Assembly (NCBI RefSeq): GCF_003350295.1
Contig: NZ_QLYY01000016.1
Span: 1-64,000 of the forward strand
Direction: 5' to 3'
Length of the DNA: 64,000 nt
Origin: Vibrio tetraodonis
Lineage (GTDB): Bacteria > Pseudomonadota > Gammaproteobacteria > Enterobacterales > Vibrionaceae
Shown: positions 34,821-45,329 of the stretch, piece by piece
Layout: every line of letters starts with the position of its first letter
Numbering within the stretch: position 1 is the first letter of the stretch
Position numbers and translations under genes: made by a program
The notes under the pieces: model-generated
What the model saw: the letters and a program-made list of their open reading frames with translations, nothing else
Told to the model about the DNA's origin: nothing
The model's database searches: none

Positions 34821-36491
34821 ATGAGTGAAGCTGAGGCTCGTCCATCGAACTTTATCCGCCAAATCATAGATAAGGATTTAGCGGATGGTAAACATGCTAG
34901 CGTACATACTCGTTTTCCGCCGGAACCGAATGGTTACCTGCATATAGGTCATGCTAAGTCAATTTGCTTAAATTTTGGTATTGCTCAGGACTACCAGGGT
35001 AAATGTAATCTTCGTTTTGATGATACTAACCCAGAAAAAGAAGACGTAGAGTATGTCGAGTCTATTAAGAATGATGTGAGCTGGTTAGGCTTTGAATGGG
35101 ATGGTGAAGTTTGTTATTCATCTAACTATTTCGATAAGCTTTATGGATTCGCAATCGAATTAATTGAAAAAGGCTTGGCATATGTTGAAGAGTTAAGTCC
35201 TGATGAAATTCGTCAGTACCGAGGTACTTTGACTCAGCCTGGTAAGCACAGCCCTTACCGTGATCGTAGTGTGGAAGAAAACCTAGCTCTGTTTGAGAAA
35301 ATGCGTGCAGGTGAGTTTAAAGAAGGTTCTGCGTGTCTGCGTGCCAAAATCGATATGGCTTCATCATTTATGGTGATGAGAGATCCTGTTTTATATCGTG
35401 TGCGTTTTGCTGAGCATCATCAGACGGGCGATAAATGGTGTATATACCCAATGTACGATTTTACACATTGTATCTCTGATGCTCTGGAAGGTATCACACA
35501 CTCTTTGTGTACATTGGAATTTCAAGATAACCGCCGCTTATATGACTGGGTTTTAGACAATATTACGATTGATTGTCAGCCGCATCAGTATGAATTTAGC
35601 CGCTTAAACTTAGAATATACGGTAATGTCTAAGCGTAAACTCAATCAGCTAGTCACTGAAAACCTAGTCGATGGGTGGAACGATCCTCGTATGCCAACCA
35701 TTTCAGGTTTGCGTCGTCGTGGCTTTACTCCTGGTTCTATTCGTGAGTTTTGTAAGCGCATCGGTGTCACCAAGCAAGACAACATGATTGAAATGGGATC
35801 GCTTGAGTCATGTATTCGAGACGATTTAAACGAAAATGCGCCGCGAGCGATGGCGGTACTTGATCCTATCAAAGTGGTTATCGAGAACTTTGAACAAGGA
35901 AAGGTAGAGTCACTGACTGTTGCAAACCATCCAAATAAACCAGAGATGGGAGAACGTGAGGTTCCATTTTCTCGTGAACTATGGATTGAACGCGAAGATT
36001 TTCGTGAAGAAGCGAATAAGAAGTACAAACGTCTCGTTTTAGGTAAAGAGGTTCGCCTGCGTGGTTCTTATGTCATTAAAGCTGAACGTATCGAAAAAGA
36101 CGAGCAGGGTAACATCACGACAATTTTTTGCTCATATGATGCCGACACATTAGGTAAGAACCCTGAAGATGGTCGTAAAGTTAAAGGTGTTATCCATTGG
36201 GTTTCAGCAGATAAGGCTGTGTCAGCTGAAATTCGCTTATACGATCGTTTGTTTACTGTGCCTAACCCTGCTGCTGCTGATGATTTTACTCAGTCTGTTA
36301 ATCCTGAGTCGCTTATTGTGATGAATGGATTTGTCGAGCCAAGTCTAGTTGATGCTGAAGCGGAAAAAGGGATTCAGTTTGAGCGAATGGGCTACTTCTG
36401 TGCCGATGCTGTCGACTCAAAACCCGAAGCTTTAGTGTTTAACCGCACTGTTGGTTTGAGAGATACCTGGGCTAAAATTGAGGCTAAGTAA
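34821..36491 (+). CDS. glnS: Glutaminyl-tRNA synthetase
   Basis: 556-residue class I aminoacyl-tRNA synthetase charging tRNA-Gln. The HIGH motif is at residues 41-44 ([15 protein letters not shown]) and the KMSKS-equivalent is VMSKRKL near 268. The C-terminal beta-barrel anticodon domains follow (~340-550). Length matches E. coli GlnS. GAGGTGA about ten bases upstream serves as ribosome binding site. It is a single-gene unit, closed by a strong terminator that it shares with the convergent fur gene. Confidence 0.97.
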   Translation: MSEAEARPSNFIRQIIDKDLADGKHASVHTRFPPEPNGYLHIGHAKSICLNFGIAQDYQGKCNLRFDDTNPEKEDVEYVESIKNDVSWLGFEWDGEVCYSSNYFDKLYGFAIELIEKGLAYVEELSPDEIRQYRGTLTQPGKHSPYRDRSVEENLALFEKMRAGEFKEGSACLRAKIDMASSFMVMRDPVLYRVRFAEHHQTGDKWCIYPMYDFTHCISDALEGITHSLCTLEFQDNRRLYDWVLDNITIDCQPHQYEFSRLNLEYTVMSKRKLNQLVTENLVDGWNDPRMPTISGLRRRGFTPGSIREFCKRIGVTKQDNMIEMGSLESCIRDDLNENAPRAMAVLDPIKVVIENFEQGKVESLTVANHPNKPEMGEREVPFSRELWIEREDFREEANKKYKRLVLGKEVRLRGSYVIKAERIEKDEQGNITTIFCSYDADTLGKNPEDGRKVKGVIHWVSADKAVSAEIRLYDRLFTVPNPAAADDFTQSVNPESLIVMNGFVEPSLVDAEAEKGIQFERMGYFCADAVDSKPEALVFNRTVGLRDTWAKIEAK

Positions 36492-36510
36492 TTTATATCT
36501 AATGAATTAT

Positions 36511-36545
36511 AAAAAACCCACACTAAACAGGTGTGGGTTTTTTTA
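36511..36545. terminator. Bidirectional terminator between glnS and fur
   Basis: AACCCACAC / GTGTGGGTT stem with a 6-base loop, flanked by A6 on the left and T7 on the right, so it serves both convergent genes. Confidence 0.93.
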
Positions 36546-36582
36546 TATTTCTTGTACGCGTTCTAACAGGAAATGGCGGTCA

Positions 36583-37029
36583 TTATTTCTTGTTATGGGC
36601 ATTAGGGTTATCTTTACAGTTACCTGTATTGCATTTACCGTATAGATATAAGCTGTGGTTAGTAAGAGTGACATTATATTCGGCAGCGATTTGCTTCTGT
36701 CTTTCTTCGATAATGTCATCTGCAAACTCGATTACTTCACCACAGTCTAGACAAACTAGATGATCGTGATGGTGCTGGGTTGAAAGTTCAAATACCGACT
36801 TTCCACCTTCGAAATGGTGTCGAGTGACAATTCCTGCATCATCAAACTGGTTCAGAACACGATAAACTGTTGCCAAGCCGATTTCTTCACCAAGATCTAT
36901 CAGCTTTTTGTACAGGTCTTCTGCACTGATATGTTGGCACTCAGGTTGTTGTAGTACTTCCAAGATCTTTAACCTTGGTAAGGTAACTTTTAGACCAGCA
37001 TCCTTTAGAGCTTGGTTGTTGTCCGACAT
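36583..37029 (-). CDS. fur: Ferric uptake regulator Fur
   Basis: 148-residue iron-responsive repressor. The winged helix is at ~1-80 (LKVTLPRLKILEVLQ, GLATVYRVLNQFDDAG), then the dimerisation and metal-binding part with HHHDHLVCLDCGEVIEF, where Cys93 and Cys96 form the structural zinc CxxC and His86-88/90 belong to the regulatory site. Start 37029 (MSDNNQALKDAG) is the Vibrio Fur N-terminus; the upstream in-frame ATG at 37044 adds five residues. Fur probably controls fldA-type and iron genes, and the Fur-like box before rpmE2 is a candidate site in this window. Confidence 0.97.
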   Translation of the reverse strand: MSDNNQALKDAGLKVTLPRLKILEVLQQPECQHISAEDLYKKLIDLGEEIGLATVYRVLNQFDDAGIVTRHHFEGGKSVFELSTQHHHDHLVCLDCGEVIEFADDIIEERQKQIAAEYNVTLTNHSLYLYGKCNTGNCKDNPNAHNKK

Positions 37030-37235
37030 AAATTTTCCCATCAATTAACCTCTGCAATGAGCAGAGTTCACTATTGCTACCATTATAGGGTAGTAGACGG
37101 TAACAATAAACCACGAACTTCAAAGGGTTACTATTATTAATCTCATAAACGAGTTTAACATCACTGTAGGATCTCATTAGACCAGTTACAATCCTTTAAC
37201 ATTGTGAGCCAAGAGCGTAAGTTTGGAAGATAAGT

Positions 37236-37742
37236 ATGGGTAAATTAGTCAGCAAGTTATACAGACCTAAGGTAGTTAAATTTGCTTTGAACATATGGCC
37301 ACCCTTTTGGGGAGCAGGTATCAGAATTGTTTCAATTAGCGAGGATTTCCGTGAGGTCAAAGTAAGGCTTAAGTTGCGCTGGTGGAATAAAAATGCCAAT
37401 CGTACTCAATATGGAGGTAGTATTTTCTCTTTAACTGACCCTATTTACTGTTTGATGTTGATGGGTATCTTAGGCGATGGTTATTTTGTTTGGGATAAGC
37501 AGGCGAGCATTAATTTTATTAAGCCAGGACAAAGCGATCTTTGTGCAGAGTTTATGGTTACACAAGAAATGCTGGATAGTATCTTGCAACAAACTGTCAA
37601 TGGAGATAAGTCATTTCCAGAGTTTGTGATTTTTGTAAAGGACAATGATGGGAATGTGGTTTCAGAAGTAAAACGTCAGCTGTATGTACGCAAAAAGCCA
37701 GATTATAGGAATCAGACTGCCGAAGAGAAGCAAGCTGCATAA
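37236..37742 (+). CDS. DUF4442 protein (hotdog-fold thioesterase-like)
   Basis: 168-residue cytoplasmic protein of the DUF4442 family, which is predicted to adopt a hotdog fold like acyl-CoA thioesterases. The recognisable part is RWWNKNANRTQYGGSIFSLTDPIYCLMLM (about residues 47-77), with the Asn and Gly-Gly positions usual in the family, and a KQASINFIKPG strand near 90. No experimental function is established for the close family. It is divergent from fur across about 200 bases and convergent with fldA. Confidence 0.88.
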   Translation: MGKLVSKLYRPKVVKFALNIWPPFWGAGIRIVSISEDFREVKVRLKLRWWNKNANRTQYGGSIFSLTDPIYCLMLMGILGDGYFVWDKQASINFIKPGQSDLCAEFMVTQEMLDSILQQTVNGDKSFPEFVIFVKDNDGNVVSEVKRQLYVRKKPDYRNQTAEEKQAA

Positions 37743-37792
37743 TAAGGCCTTCCAACCTGAAGACCTTATTCACTTGAGGGCTAGCCCTCAAG
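37741..37792. terminator. Hairpin pair between DUF4442 gene and fldA
   Basis: AATAAGG ... CCTTATT (37741-37770) encloses an inner CTTC / GAAG stem. It is followed by the perfect 20-bp palindrome CTTGAGGGCTAGCCCTCAAG (37773-37792), which includes the fldA stop codon. Together they probably end both convergent transcripts. Confidence 0.65.
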
Positions 37793-38314
37793 TTCTGCCA
37801 AGCACATTTCTTCGTGAATTTGCTTACACCAATTTGTCACACGTTCGTTAGTCAGCTCTGGCTGACGGTCTTCGTCAACACATAGACCTACAAACAAACT
37901 GTCATCACCTTCAACAAGACCTTTGGATGCTTCAAACTCGTAGCCTTCAGTTGATGTATGACCTAAAATTGTGCCGCCTTTAGATTCAACAATATCACGG
38001 ACAGTGCCCATAGCATCACAAAAGTACTCTGCATAATCTTCTTGATCACCGCAGCCAAAGATAGCAACGAGTTTGGTCGAGAAGTCAATTTGTTCAAGCT
38101 CAGGGAAAAAGTCATCCCAGTCGCATTGAGCTTCACCGTAGTACCATGTTGGAATGCCTAGCAGTAGTAAGTCGAAGTTATCTATGTCTTCCTTACTGCT
38201 TTTTGCGATGTCTTGAACATGAATCAGTTGCTTACCGAGTTGTTTTTGAATCATCTTTGCAATTGCTTCAGTGTTACCTGTATCGCTACCAAAGAAGATG
38301 CCTACACTTGCCAT
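37781..38314 (-). CDS. fldA: Flavodoxin FldA
   Basis: 177-residue long-chain flavodoxin that carries electrons on FMN, replacing ferredoxin under iron limitation. The phosphate-binding loop SDTGNTEAIA is at residues 10-19. The isoalloxazine-contacting loops are PTWYYGEAQCDWD near 56-68 and GCGDQEDYAEYFCDA near 96-110. It is the distal gene of a probable three-gene minus-strand run (hydrolase, DUF2788, fldA), the same order as in V. cholerae, and lies near fur. Confidence 0.96.
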   Translation of the reverse strand: MASVGIFFGSDTGNTEAIAKMIQKQLGKQLIHVQDIAKSSKEDIDNFDLLLLGIPTWYYGEAQCDWDDFFPELEQIDFSTKLVAIFGCGDQEDYAEYFCDAMGTVRDIVESKGGTILGHTSTEGYEFEASKGLVEGDDSLFVGLCVDEDRQPELTNERVTNWCKQIHEEMCLAELEG

Positions 38315-38362
38315 AAATTCGTTACCTTTACCAATATGTGTTGTGGCTTAAATCAGGGGAAA

Positions 38363-38584
38363 TTAACCTAGCCCTGTACCTTCCCAGCTTAATTGAATCA
38401 GGCCTTTAGCGATAAAGCCAGCACAGCCAAGGAAGAGCACGAGCCAAACAATACGACGACCGAACGGGGGTACATTCCCAGCTTTGAGAACATCTTTTAT
38501 TGCCATACCGATTAAGAAAAAGATAGACGCAAAAAGTAAGTCGAGCCCAATTGACTCCAATATGTTCATATAGTCGTATAGCAT
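38363..38584 (-). CDS. DUF2788 small membrane protein
   Basis: 73-residue protein with two membrane segments, at about residues 11-30 (SIGLDLLFASIFFLIGMAIK) and 43-63 (RRIVWLVLFLGCAGFIAKG). A GNVPPFGRR loop between them is diagnostic of DUF2788. AAAGGGA lies five bases before the ATG. It stands between fldA and the alpha/beta hydrolase gene, an arrangement conserved in vibrios, but its function is unknown. Confidence 0.9.
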   Translation of the reverse strand: MLYDYMNILESIGLDLLFASIFFLIGMAIKDVLKAGNVPPFGRRIVWLVLFLGCAGFIAKGLIQLSWEGTGLG

Positions 38585-38676
38585 GGAATCCCTTTATGCC
38601 AAATTACTTGCGCTGAACTATACCATTGTTAAAAGGTAAAGTTAACGGGTATGGGTAAACGAGACCCATTCTATCA

Positions 38677-39441
38677 TTATTGAATAAACTTCCCGATTGC
38701 GCGTAATACTTCTTGAGGTTTCTCTGCATGAAGCCAATGGCCAGTGTTTGCAATAATATGTGCTTTGGCATTGGAAAATTGTTGCTGTATGTCAGTTTGA
38801 TATTCGGTGGCAAGGTAATCGGAGTTTCCCCCTTTGACAAATAAAGTTGGCGTGTTTATGACGCCAATGTTCTCCCAGCCTAGGATTTCCCAGTAGTTCT
38901 GCCAAAGGCTAGGTACATTAAAGCGCCATTCAAAGTGTTGTCCGTTGTTATATAGTGATTTACCTAAAAATTGTCTCACCCCGGGCAATTCGATATGGTG
39001 CTCAAGAATTTGCATCGCTTGTTGGCGAGAAGTAGGCTTTTGTTCGAGTACAGCCTTGAGCCCATTAAATACGTTGTCATGGCGACTTATAGAATAGCTG
39101 ACTGGCGCCATATCCAATACGATTAGTTTCTCAACCTCTAACTGGGCAAGTTCTGCAAGCTTCATTGCTACTTTTCCGCCCATTGAATGACCAATTAAGA
39201 TGTAGCTTTTGACTCCTATATGCTCGAGCGTAGTCATCACGTCTTGAGCCATAACTTGATAGTTATGCTCTAACGACTGAAAAGAAAGACCGTGATTTCG
39301 CAGATCTAAACAGATAACCTGATAGTTTTGGCGTAGCTCTCGGCTAAGCAAACCAAGATTGTCAAGATTACCAAATAGGCCATGGAGTAACACAATGGGC
39401 TGGCCTTCACCTTCAATTTTATAGTTAAGCAGTTGTGACAT
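38677..39441 (-). CDS. ybfF: Alpha/beta-fold hydrolase, YbfF type
   Basis: 254-residue cytoplasmic esterase of the alpha/beta hydrolase superfamily. The oxyanion loop LLHGLFGNLDNLG is at residues 17-29, the nucleophile elbow GHSMGGK near 84 (Ser86), an Asp-containing strand later, and the catalytic His in NTGHWLHAEKP near 234. E. coli YbfF hydrolyses palmitoyl-CoA and other thioesters/esters in vitro; the natural substrate is unknown. It lies next to seqA (divergent), as in E. coli. Confidence 0.93.
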   Translation of the reverse strand: MSQLLNYKIEGEGQPIVLLHGLFGNLDNLGLLSRELRQNYQVICLDLRNHGLSFQSLEHNYQVMAQDVMTTLEHIGVKSYILIGHSMGGKVAMKLAELAQLEVEKLIVLDMAPVSYSISRHDNVFNGLKAVLEQKPTSRQQAMQILEHHIELPGVRQFLGKSLYNNGQHFEWRFNVPSLWQNYWEILGWENIGVINTPTLFVKGGNSDYLATEYQTDIQQQFSNAKAHIIANTGHWLHAEKPQEVLRAIGKFIQ

Positions 39442-39582
39442 TTTTCTATATTCGTGACTGATTTAACGTAGTACCTCATTGGGCTATGAATCAGATCGGT
39501 ATAACAGAACTGAAACTCGCATATTGAGGGTAGTTAGGTATATAATCCCACAGAGTTTAAACATAGAGATTGTGAAAAGCGA

Positions 39583-40125
39583 ATGAAAACAATTGAGGTT
39601 GATGAGGATCTATACCGTTACATCGCAGGTCAAACCCAACACATTGGTGAAAGTGCTTCCGATATCTTACGACGCCTTTTGGATGTTAATGCTCAAGAGC
39701 AGCAAACGACACCAATGAAAGCAGCGATGCAGGCGAAAGGAATTGTTGTGAGCAGAGATGCTGCAAAAGATGAAAGAGTCGATAGCGTAAAAGCCATGCG
39801 CTCTTTACTTATTTCAGATGAATTTGCAGGTCTCAAAAAGGCGATTGATCGTTTTATGTTAGTGTTATCAACACTTAATCGTCTTGATCCTCAAGGCTTT
39901 TCTGAAGCAACTCTAGTCAAAGGGCGTAAGCGTGTTTATTTTGCCAACAACGAGAAAACCTTATTAGAAAATGGCAACACGACGAAACCTAAAGCAATCC
40001 CTGGCTCGCCGTTTTGGGTAATTACCAACAATAACACCAGTCGTAAACGCCAAATGGTTGACCAATTAATGGCAAGGATGCACTTTCCTGCTGACTTAAT
40101 TGAAAAAGTAACCAATTCAATCTGA
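39583..40125 (+). CDS. seqA: Replication initiation regulator SeqA
   Basis: 180-residue protein that binds hemimethylated GATC sites and delays re-initiation at oriC. The N-terminal ~35 residues (MKTIEVDEDLYRYIAGQTQHIGESASDIL) drive filament formation, and the C-terminal domain (~63-180) carries the DNA-binding NNNTSRKRQMVDQLM segment. Length matches E. coli SeqA. It is followed within 90 bases by pgm on the same strand, the seqA-pgm operon also known in E. coli. Confidence 0.96.
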   Translation: MKTIEVDEDLYRYIAGQTQHIGESASDILRRLLDVNAQEQQTTPMKAAMQAKGIVVSRDAAKDERVDSVKAMRSLLISDEFAGLKKAIDRFMLVLSTLNRLDPQGFSEATLVKGRKRVYFANNEKTLLENGNTTKPKAIPGSPFWVITNNNTSRKRQMVDQLMARMHFPADLIEKVTNSI

Positions 40126-40214
40126 TCACTCTTGGATTTAACCTCATAGTATTCAGTACTTATTGAGTGTTGTGGGGTTTTTGATTTTTTAGATTTAAAG
40201 AGAGGAAGCCGATA

Positions 40215-41861
40215 ATGGCGATACACCCTCGCGCAGGAACAAGAGCGCAACAACAAGATCTGCATAACCTACCTGAACTTGTTTCCAACTATTACCTTTT
40301 TCAGCCCGATCCTTTAAATACTGATCATAAAGTTAAATTTGGTACTTCTGGTCACCGTGGTACTTCAAGTAAGTGCACCTTCAATGAAGCCCATATTTTG
40401 GCTATTGCACAAGCTATCGTGCAAGTTCGCACTGAGAACGGTATCACAGGTCCTATGTTTATCGGCAAGGATACCCATGCGCTTTCTGAGCCTGCATTTT
40501 ATAGTGTTATCGAAGTTCTGATCGCGAACGATATTCAAGTGATAGTCCAACAAGGTAATGGTTATGTACCTACCCCAGGAATTTCACATGCCATTTTGAC
40601 TCATAACCTTTTAAGTACCTCGAAAGCTGACGGCATTGTTATAACCCCTTCTCATAATCCGCCCCAAGATGGAGGTATTAAGTACAATCCACCACACGGC
40701 GGGCCGGCAGAAGGTGAGTTAACCAAAACAATCGAAAACTACGCTAATGCATTAATTGCCGAGAAGCTTGTCGGTGTTAACAGAGTCTCTATTACAACTG
40801 CTAAGTCATCTGAGCGTTTTGTTGAACGTGACTTAATTACCCCATATGTAGAAGATCTAAAGAATGTCATTAATACGGAGGCGATTCAAAACGCAAACCT
40901 CAAAATAGGCGTTGATCCTCTTGGAGGAAGCGGTATCGAATATTGGCGCCAAATTGCGACAAGCTATGAGTTAAATTTAACTCTAGTTAATGATGCTATT
41001 GATCCTTCTTTTCAGTTCATGTGTTTGGATAAAGATGGTGTAATTCGTATGGATTGCTCATCTCCTTATGCCATGGCCGGTTTACTGGCGCATAAAGATA
41101 ATTTTGATTTAGCTTTTGGAAATGATCCTGATTATGATCGTCATGGGATTGTGACGCCAAGTGGGTTGATGAACCCTAATCATTTTCTCGCTGTATGTAT
41201 TGACTATCTGTATCGTCACCGTCAAGGCTGGAGTGAATCAGTGGCTGTCGGTAAGACATTAGTATCAAGTGCATTGATCGATCGTGTAGTCAGTGATTTA
41301 GGGCGTGAGCTTTGTGAAGTGCCTGTTGGTTTTAAATGGTTTGTCGACGGTTTGTATCAAGGAAAGCTTGGTTTTGGTGGTGAAGAGAGCGCTGGCGCTT
41401 CATTCCTGCGCATAGATGGTACACCTTGGTCTACAGATAAAGACGGGATAATTCTTTGCTTACTTGCGGCAGAAATTACGGCAGTAACGGGTATGAATCC
41501 TCAAGAGTATTATCAAAATCTTACTGCCAAGCATGGGGCTTCACACTATAGCCGTCTTCAGGCCACTGCAAACGGACCTCAAAAGCAAGTTTTAGAAAAG
41601 CTTTCGGCTGACATGGTCACGGCAGAAAACCTTGCTGGAGAAAAGATCACCGCTCGTCTGACTCATGCCCCGGGCAATGGCGCTGCTATTGGTGGCCTTA
41701 AAGTCACCACAGAAAATGGCTGGTTTGCAGCTCGCCCTTCCGGTACTGAGGATATTTATAAAATATATTGTGAGAGCTTCAAGGGCGAGGAACACTTAAA
41801 ACAAATAGAGTTAGAAGCCCAAGATATCGTTAATCAGGTGTTCAAAAACGCAGGTTTATGA
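40215..41861 (+). CDS. pgm: Phosphoglucomutase (alpha-D-glucose phosphate-specific)
   Basis: 548-residue phosphohexomutase interconverting glucose-1-P and glucose-6-P, linking glycolysis to UDP-glucose and polysaccharide synthesis. The phosphoserine loop is [11 protein letters not shown] (Ser146), the metal-binding loop [11 protein letters not shown] near 300, the sugar-binding loop [10 protein letters not shown] near 393, and the C-terminal phosphate-binding [10 protein letters not shown] near 509. AGAGGAAG precedes the ATG. It is cotranscribed with seqA in all likelihood and ends at a strong terminator. Confidence 0.97.
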   Translation: MAIHPRAGTRAQQQDLHNLPELVSNYYLFQPDPLNTDHKVKFGTSGHRGTSSKCTFNEAHILAIAQAIVQVRTENGITGPMFIGKDTHALSEPAFYSVIEVLIANDIQVIVQQGNGYVPTPGISHAILTHNLLSTSKADGIVITPSHNPPQDGGIKYNPPHGGPAEGELTKTIENYANALIAEKLVGVNRVSITTAKSSERFVERDLITPYVEDLKNVINTEAIQNANLKIGVDPLGGSGIEYWRQIATSYELNLTLVNDAIDPSFQFMCLDKDGVIRMDCSSPYAMAGLLAHKDNFDLAFGNDPDYDRHGIVTPSGLMNPNHFLAVCIDYLYRHRQGWSESVAVGKTLVSSALIDRVVSDLGRELCEVPVGFKWFVDGLYQGKLGFGGEESAGASFLRIDGTPWSTDKDGIILCLLAAEITAVTGMNPQEYYQNLTAKHGASHYSRLQATANGPQKQVLEKLSADMVTAENLAGEKITARLTHAPGNGAAIGGLKVTTENGWFAARPSGTEDIYKIYCESFKGEEHLKQIELEAQDIVNQVFKNAGL

Positions 41862-41878
41862 TAGTTAATGGTTGTGAT

Positions 41879-41912
41879 AAAAAGGGTTGGCAGCAATAGC
41901 CAACCTTTTTAT
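41879..41912. terminator. Terminator between pgm and DUF1853 gene
   Basis: AAAAAGGGTTGGC pairs with GCCAACCTTTTT around a 7-base loop. The flanking A and T runs allow use by both convergent genes. Confidence 0.92.
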
Positions 41913-41923
41913 ATTTAGGGCTA

Positions 41924-42685
41924 TCAGTTTTTTTGTCTCTTCGGCCAATCGTCAGGGACGATAAACCAAAATACTTTCTGCTGAGTTTGTGCGTGAACAA
42001 AACGCCCATTTGGTTTTTTTAGTTGTCGTTCAAACTTTTCTATGCCAGTAGCCCAATGCTGTTTATCTAACTCGTAAAGTGGCTCAGCAATTTTTTCCCA
42101 TTGCTTCTCGAAACACCAAAACCCTGAAATCTGAGAAGGGTTTATTTCATATCCTAAACAGTGGGTGGGAGTCACTTCCGATGAAAAAGGGTTAATGTAG
42201 AGTCGACCTTGTAAAAGCAGGTGTTCAGATAAACTACTCATTTCAGGATGCTCGGCTAAAAATGCTGTGGAACTGCTCATTTTTAACTGATGTGACAGCA
42301 TTCTATCTAATTTTTTATCTAATTGATCGTGTGCATTAGGTCCATACCAAATGCCTTGGTGAAGGAGATAAAACTTAATCGCGACTTCCCAGTGTTCCTG
42401 CATATTGGTTTGGTGATTTTTAAGGATGAGATCAATGGCACCTAATGTTTGACCATTAGAGTCATTGAGTTGAAGCTCTTCTAATTCTACGGTGTAATGG
42501 CCACTACTTATTAGCAGTTGAGTCGATAAGTGTTGGTAAATGAAACCCAATCTGGGGTTACCTCGATAGTCAGTATTCAAAGGAAGCTGAACAGATAGTG
42601 ACTGTAGAGATTCAAAAGGGGGAGTTAGCTTAAACAAAGGAGGTGTATTCGAAATCCAATGGTAAAAGCGCAACATGTCACTCAT
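41924..42685 (-). CDS. DUF1853 family protein
   Basis: 253-residue cytoplasmic protein matching the DUF1853 family in length and in its blocks RLGFIYQHL, LGAIDLILKN, EVAIKFYLLHQGIWYGPNAHD and the C-terminal FWFIVPDDW. The conserved Asp in GAIDL followed by E-V-A-I-K about 20 residues on resembles the acidic-Lys core of PD-(D/E)XK nucleases. This is a pattern seen by eye, not a demonstrated activity. It is convergent with pgm and divergent from the Nif3-like gene. Confidence 0.88.
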   Translation of the reverse strand: MSDMLRFYHWISNTPPLFKLTPPFESLQSLSVQLPLNTDYRGNPRLGFIYQHLSTQLLISSGHYTVELEELQLNDSNGQTLGAIDLILKNHQTNMQEHWEVAIKFYLLHQGIWYGPNAHDQLDKKLDRMLSHQLKMSSSTAFLAEHPEMSSLSEHLLLQGRLYINPFSSEVTPTHCLGYEINPSQISGFWCFEKQWEKIAEPLYELDKQHWATGIEKFERQLKKPNGRFVHAQTQQKVFWFIVPDDWPKRQKN

Positions 42686-42808
42686 ATCTAATACCTAGTC
42701 TCTGTAAAATCAAAAGTCTATTAGCATTTTAAACAGATTAGATTGAAACTAGCATCCTAAATATTGTTGCAATACACTGTGTGCAAAAATTGATTTTTGG
42801 AAGCTAAG

Positions 42809-43567
42809 ATGAAAAATACACAATTAGAGCAAATTATAAACGAAAAACTCTCTCCTCAATTGGTAAAAGATTATGCTCCCAATGGGCTTCAAGTAGAAGG
42901 GAAGCTCGAGGTTCAATCTATAGTAACAGGAGTGACCGCTTCTCAAGCTCTGATTGAAAAAGCAATAGAGAAGAAAGCAGACGCATTACTTGTTCATCAT
43001 GGCTATTTCTGGAAAGGTGAGCCCGAGCCAATTCGGGGAATGAAAGGTAATCGAATTCGCGCTCTGATAAAAAATGACATCAACTTGTATGGATACCACT
43101 TGCCACTGGATATACACCCAGAATTAGGCAATAACGCCGAATTGGCACGACTTCTCGATATTCAAGTTGAAGGGGGTCTGGAAGGGCACCCTCAGTCGGT
43201 TGCTATGTTTGGTCAATTAAAACATCCTGTCACAGGGAAAGAATTCGCTCAAAGAATTAATCAGGCCCTGAATCGCTCTCCATTACATATTGCACCCGAA
43301 AATAGCGAAAAGTTAATCGAAACAGTGGGCTGGTGTACAGGTGGTGGGCAGGATTATATTGAGCTGGCGGTTAAGCATGGCCTAGATGCGTTTATCTCCG
43401 GTGAAATATCCGAGAGAACCACTTACACCGCAAGGGAAATGGATATTCACTACTTTGCTGCAGGACATCATGCTACAGAGCGGTATGGAGTAAAAGCGTT
43501 AGGTGAATGGTTGGCAAAAGAGCATGGTTTAGACGTCGAGTTTGTCGACATAGACAACCCTGTGTAA
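42809..43567 (+). CDS. ybgI: Nif3-like dinuclear metal centre protein (YbgI type)
   Basis: 252-residue protein of the Nif3/YbgI family, which forms a hexameric toroid with a two-metal site per subunit. Metal-binding histidines are in LLVHHGYFWKGEP (about 62-74) and in the C-terminal FAAGHHATERYGVKAL block. The family is often annotated as GTP cyclohydrolase I type 2, but the reaction is not settled. GGAAG lies upstream of this ATG, and the TTG at 42797 is the rejected longer start. It is convergent with gltA and shares its terminator. Confidence 0.94.
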   Translation: MKNTQLEQIINEKLSPQLVKDYAPNGLQVEGKLEVQSIVTGVTASQALIEKAIEKKADALLVHHGYFWKGEPEPIRGMKGNRIRALIKNDINLYGYHLPLDIHPELGNNAELARLLDIQVEGGLEGHPQSVAMFGQLKHPVTGKEFAQRINQALNRSPLHIAPENSEKLIETVGWCTGGGQDYIELAVKHGLDAFISGEISERTTYTAREMDIHYFAAGHHATERYGVKALGEWLAKEHGLDVEFVDIDNPV

Positions 43568-43594
43568 ATGCTTTATAGAGTTATCGAATTTAAT

Positions 43595-43622
43595 AAAGGC
43601 CGACGTTATGTCGGCCTTTTTT
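43595..43622. terminator. Bidirectional terminator between ybgI and gltA
   Basis: AAAGGCCGAC / GTCGGCCTTT stem with a short loop followed by TTT, between convergent stop codons. Confidence 0.92.
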
Positions 43623-43644
43623 CATATGAGCTTATCGGTGTTAC

Positions 43645-44934
43645 TTAGCCTCTGTCATGCAAAGGCTTGAAGTTACGCTGCTTCTTACCTGTGTAGAGCT
43701 GTCTTGGACGGCCAATGCGGTTAAGAGGGTCGCTATGCATTTCATTCCAATGCGCAATCCAACCTATTGTTCTAGATAACGCGAAGATTACGGTGAACAT
43801 AGACACAGGGATACCGATGGCTTTAAGAATAATACCTGAGTAGAAGTCAACATTTGGATACAGTTTCTTCGAAACGAAGTATTCGTCAGATAGAGCAATA
43901 CGCTCTAGCTCCATGGCAACATCAAGTAGCGGGTCACTAATGTTCAGCTCTTCAAGAACATCATGACAGGTTTCACGCATAACCGTCGCTCGTGGATCGT
44001 AATTTTTGTAGACACGGTGACCAAAGCCCATTAGACGGAATGGATCATCTTTGTCTTTCGCACGTTCGATGTACTCAGTGATCTTATCAACACTGCCTAT
44101 CTCTTCAAGCATCTTGAGACATGCTTCATTCGCGCCGCCATGAGCAGGTCCCCATAATGATGCGATACCTGCGGCAATACATGCGAATGGGTTAGCACCA
44201 GAAGAACCAGCTAGACGAACAGTAGAAGTCGATGCGTTTTGCTCATGATCCGCATGCAAAGTGAATATCTTATCCATTGCTCTCGCGACAACGGGGTTGA
44301 CTTCATAGTCCTCACAAGGGTTAGCAAACATCATATGCAGGAAGTTTTCAGCATAGGTCAAGTCATTGCGTGGATAAATGAAAGGCTGACCAATCGAGTA
44401 CTTGTAGCACATTGCGGCAAGTGTCGGCATTTTCGACAACAAACGATATGCTGTGATTTCGCGGTGAGTATCGTTGTTGATATCCATGGAGTCATGATAG
44501 AAGGCAGATAACGCTCCAACTACGCCGCACATAACGGCCATTGGGTGAGCGTCACGTCGGAATCCGTGGAAAAAGCTCGCGATCTGTTCATGTACCATAG
44601 TGTGTCGTGTAACTGTGAGCTTAAATTGCTCGTACTGTTCACGCGTGGGGGCTTCACCATAAAGAAGAATATAACATACCTCTAAATAATCAGCGTTGTT
44701 AGCAAGCTGATCAATAGGGTAACCACGGTGTAAAAGGATACCTTTTCCGCCGTCAATATAGGTGATTTGAGATTCACAGGATGCAGTGGCAAGAAAACCT
44801 GGGTCAAACGTGAAATAGCCGTTTGCTCCAAGTGTTCGAACATCAATTACGGGAGTGCCAAGAGCACCTTCCATAATTGGCAGTTCGATAGGCGCTTTCC
44901 CTTCGACATGAAGGGTCGCTTTCTTATCCGCCAT
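43645..44934 (-). CDS. gltA: Citrate synthase
   Basis: 429-residue type II (hexameric, NADH-sensitive class) citrate synthase condensing oxaloacetate and acetyl-CoA. Catalytic His and Asp blocks are visible: [18 protein letters not shown] near 230, [10 protein letters not shown] near 264, [14 protein letters not shown] near 305 and [10 protein letters not shown] with the catalytic Asp near 363. The gene starts the TCA cluster and is divergent from sdhC across 395 bases, so their promoters share one control region. The N-terminal ~50 residues form the extra NADH-binding-type domain. Confidence 0.98.
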   Translation of the reverse strand: MADKKATLHVEGKAPIELPIMEGALGTPVIDVRTLGANGYFTFDPGFLATASCESQITYIDGGKGILLHRGYPIDQLANNADYLEVCYILLYGEAPTREQYEQFKLTVTRHTMVHEQIASFFHGFRRDAHPMAVMCGVVGALSAFYHDSMDINNDTHREITAYRLLSKMPTLAAMCYKYSIGQPFIYPRNDLTYAENFLHMMFANPCEDYEVNPVVARAMDKIFTLHADHEQNASTSTVRLAGSSGANPFACIAAGIASLWGPAHGGANEACLKMLEEIGSVDKITEYIERAKDKDDPFRLMGFGHRVYKNYDPRATVMRETCHDVLEELNISDPLLDVAMELERIALSDEYFVSKKLYPNVDFYSGIILKAIGIPVSMFTVIFALSRTIGWIAHWNEMHSDPLNRIGRPRQLYTGKKQRNFKPLHDRG

Positions 44935-45329
44935 AACAGTCTCCTTTGTTTATTATTAAATCCGTCCAGGATGTTTGTGTAACATTTTTGTACGTGTGTT
45001 CGTTATCAAAGTCAATTATTCTGCTCCGACTTGTGCACTTGTTATGATTTTTTATACGTATAAGGTTAAAAATCTGTTCTATGTAGCAAAAATTGTTACA
45101 TCAATTGTGCTAAAATATGGTCAGCCGTATATTGGCGCCGTAAATTTTGACTGAAACCTTATAAAATGAAGGTTTGGAGCATATGTGAGGTGATGTTTCA
45201 ACCCTTGGTGTTAAAATTTTATGCAACTTCATTACGTTTTTTGGACGTGTTAGCTGTTGAATAAATGTTAACTTTTATAGGTTAGCTGTCAGATTTCGTT
45301 CATAATTATAAATGCTTCAGTGGAGCTGA
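44935..45329. promoter_or_regulatory. Divergent gltA / sdhC control region
   Basis: No gene is seen. Notable are a perfect 12-bp palindrome TTATACGTATAA (45052-45063) and a direct repeat GTTAGCTGT (45249-45257 and 45281-45289) with GTTAAC between. The repeats resemble ArcA-type direct repeats but do not have their 11-bp spacing. ArcA and CRP control is expected from E. coli only. Confidence 0.5.
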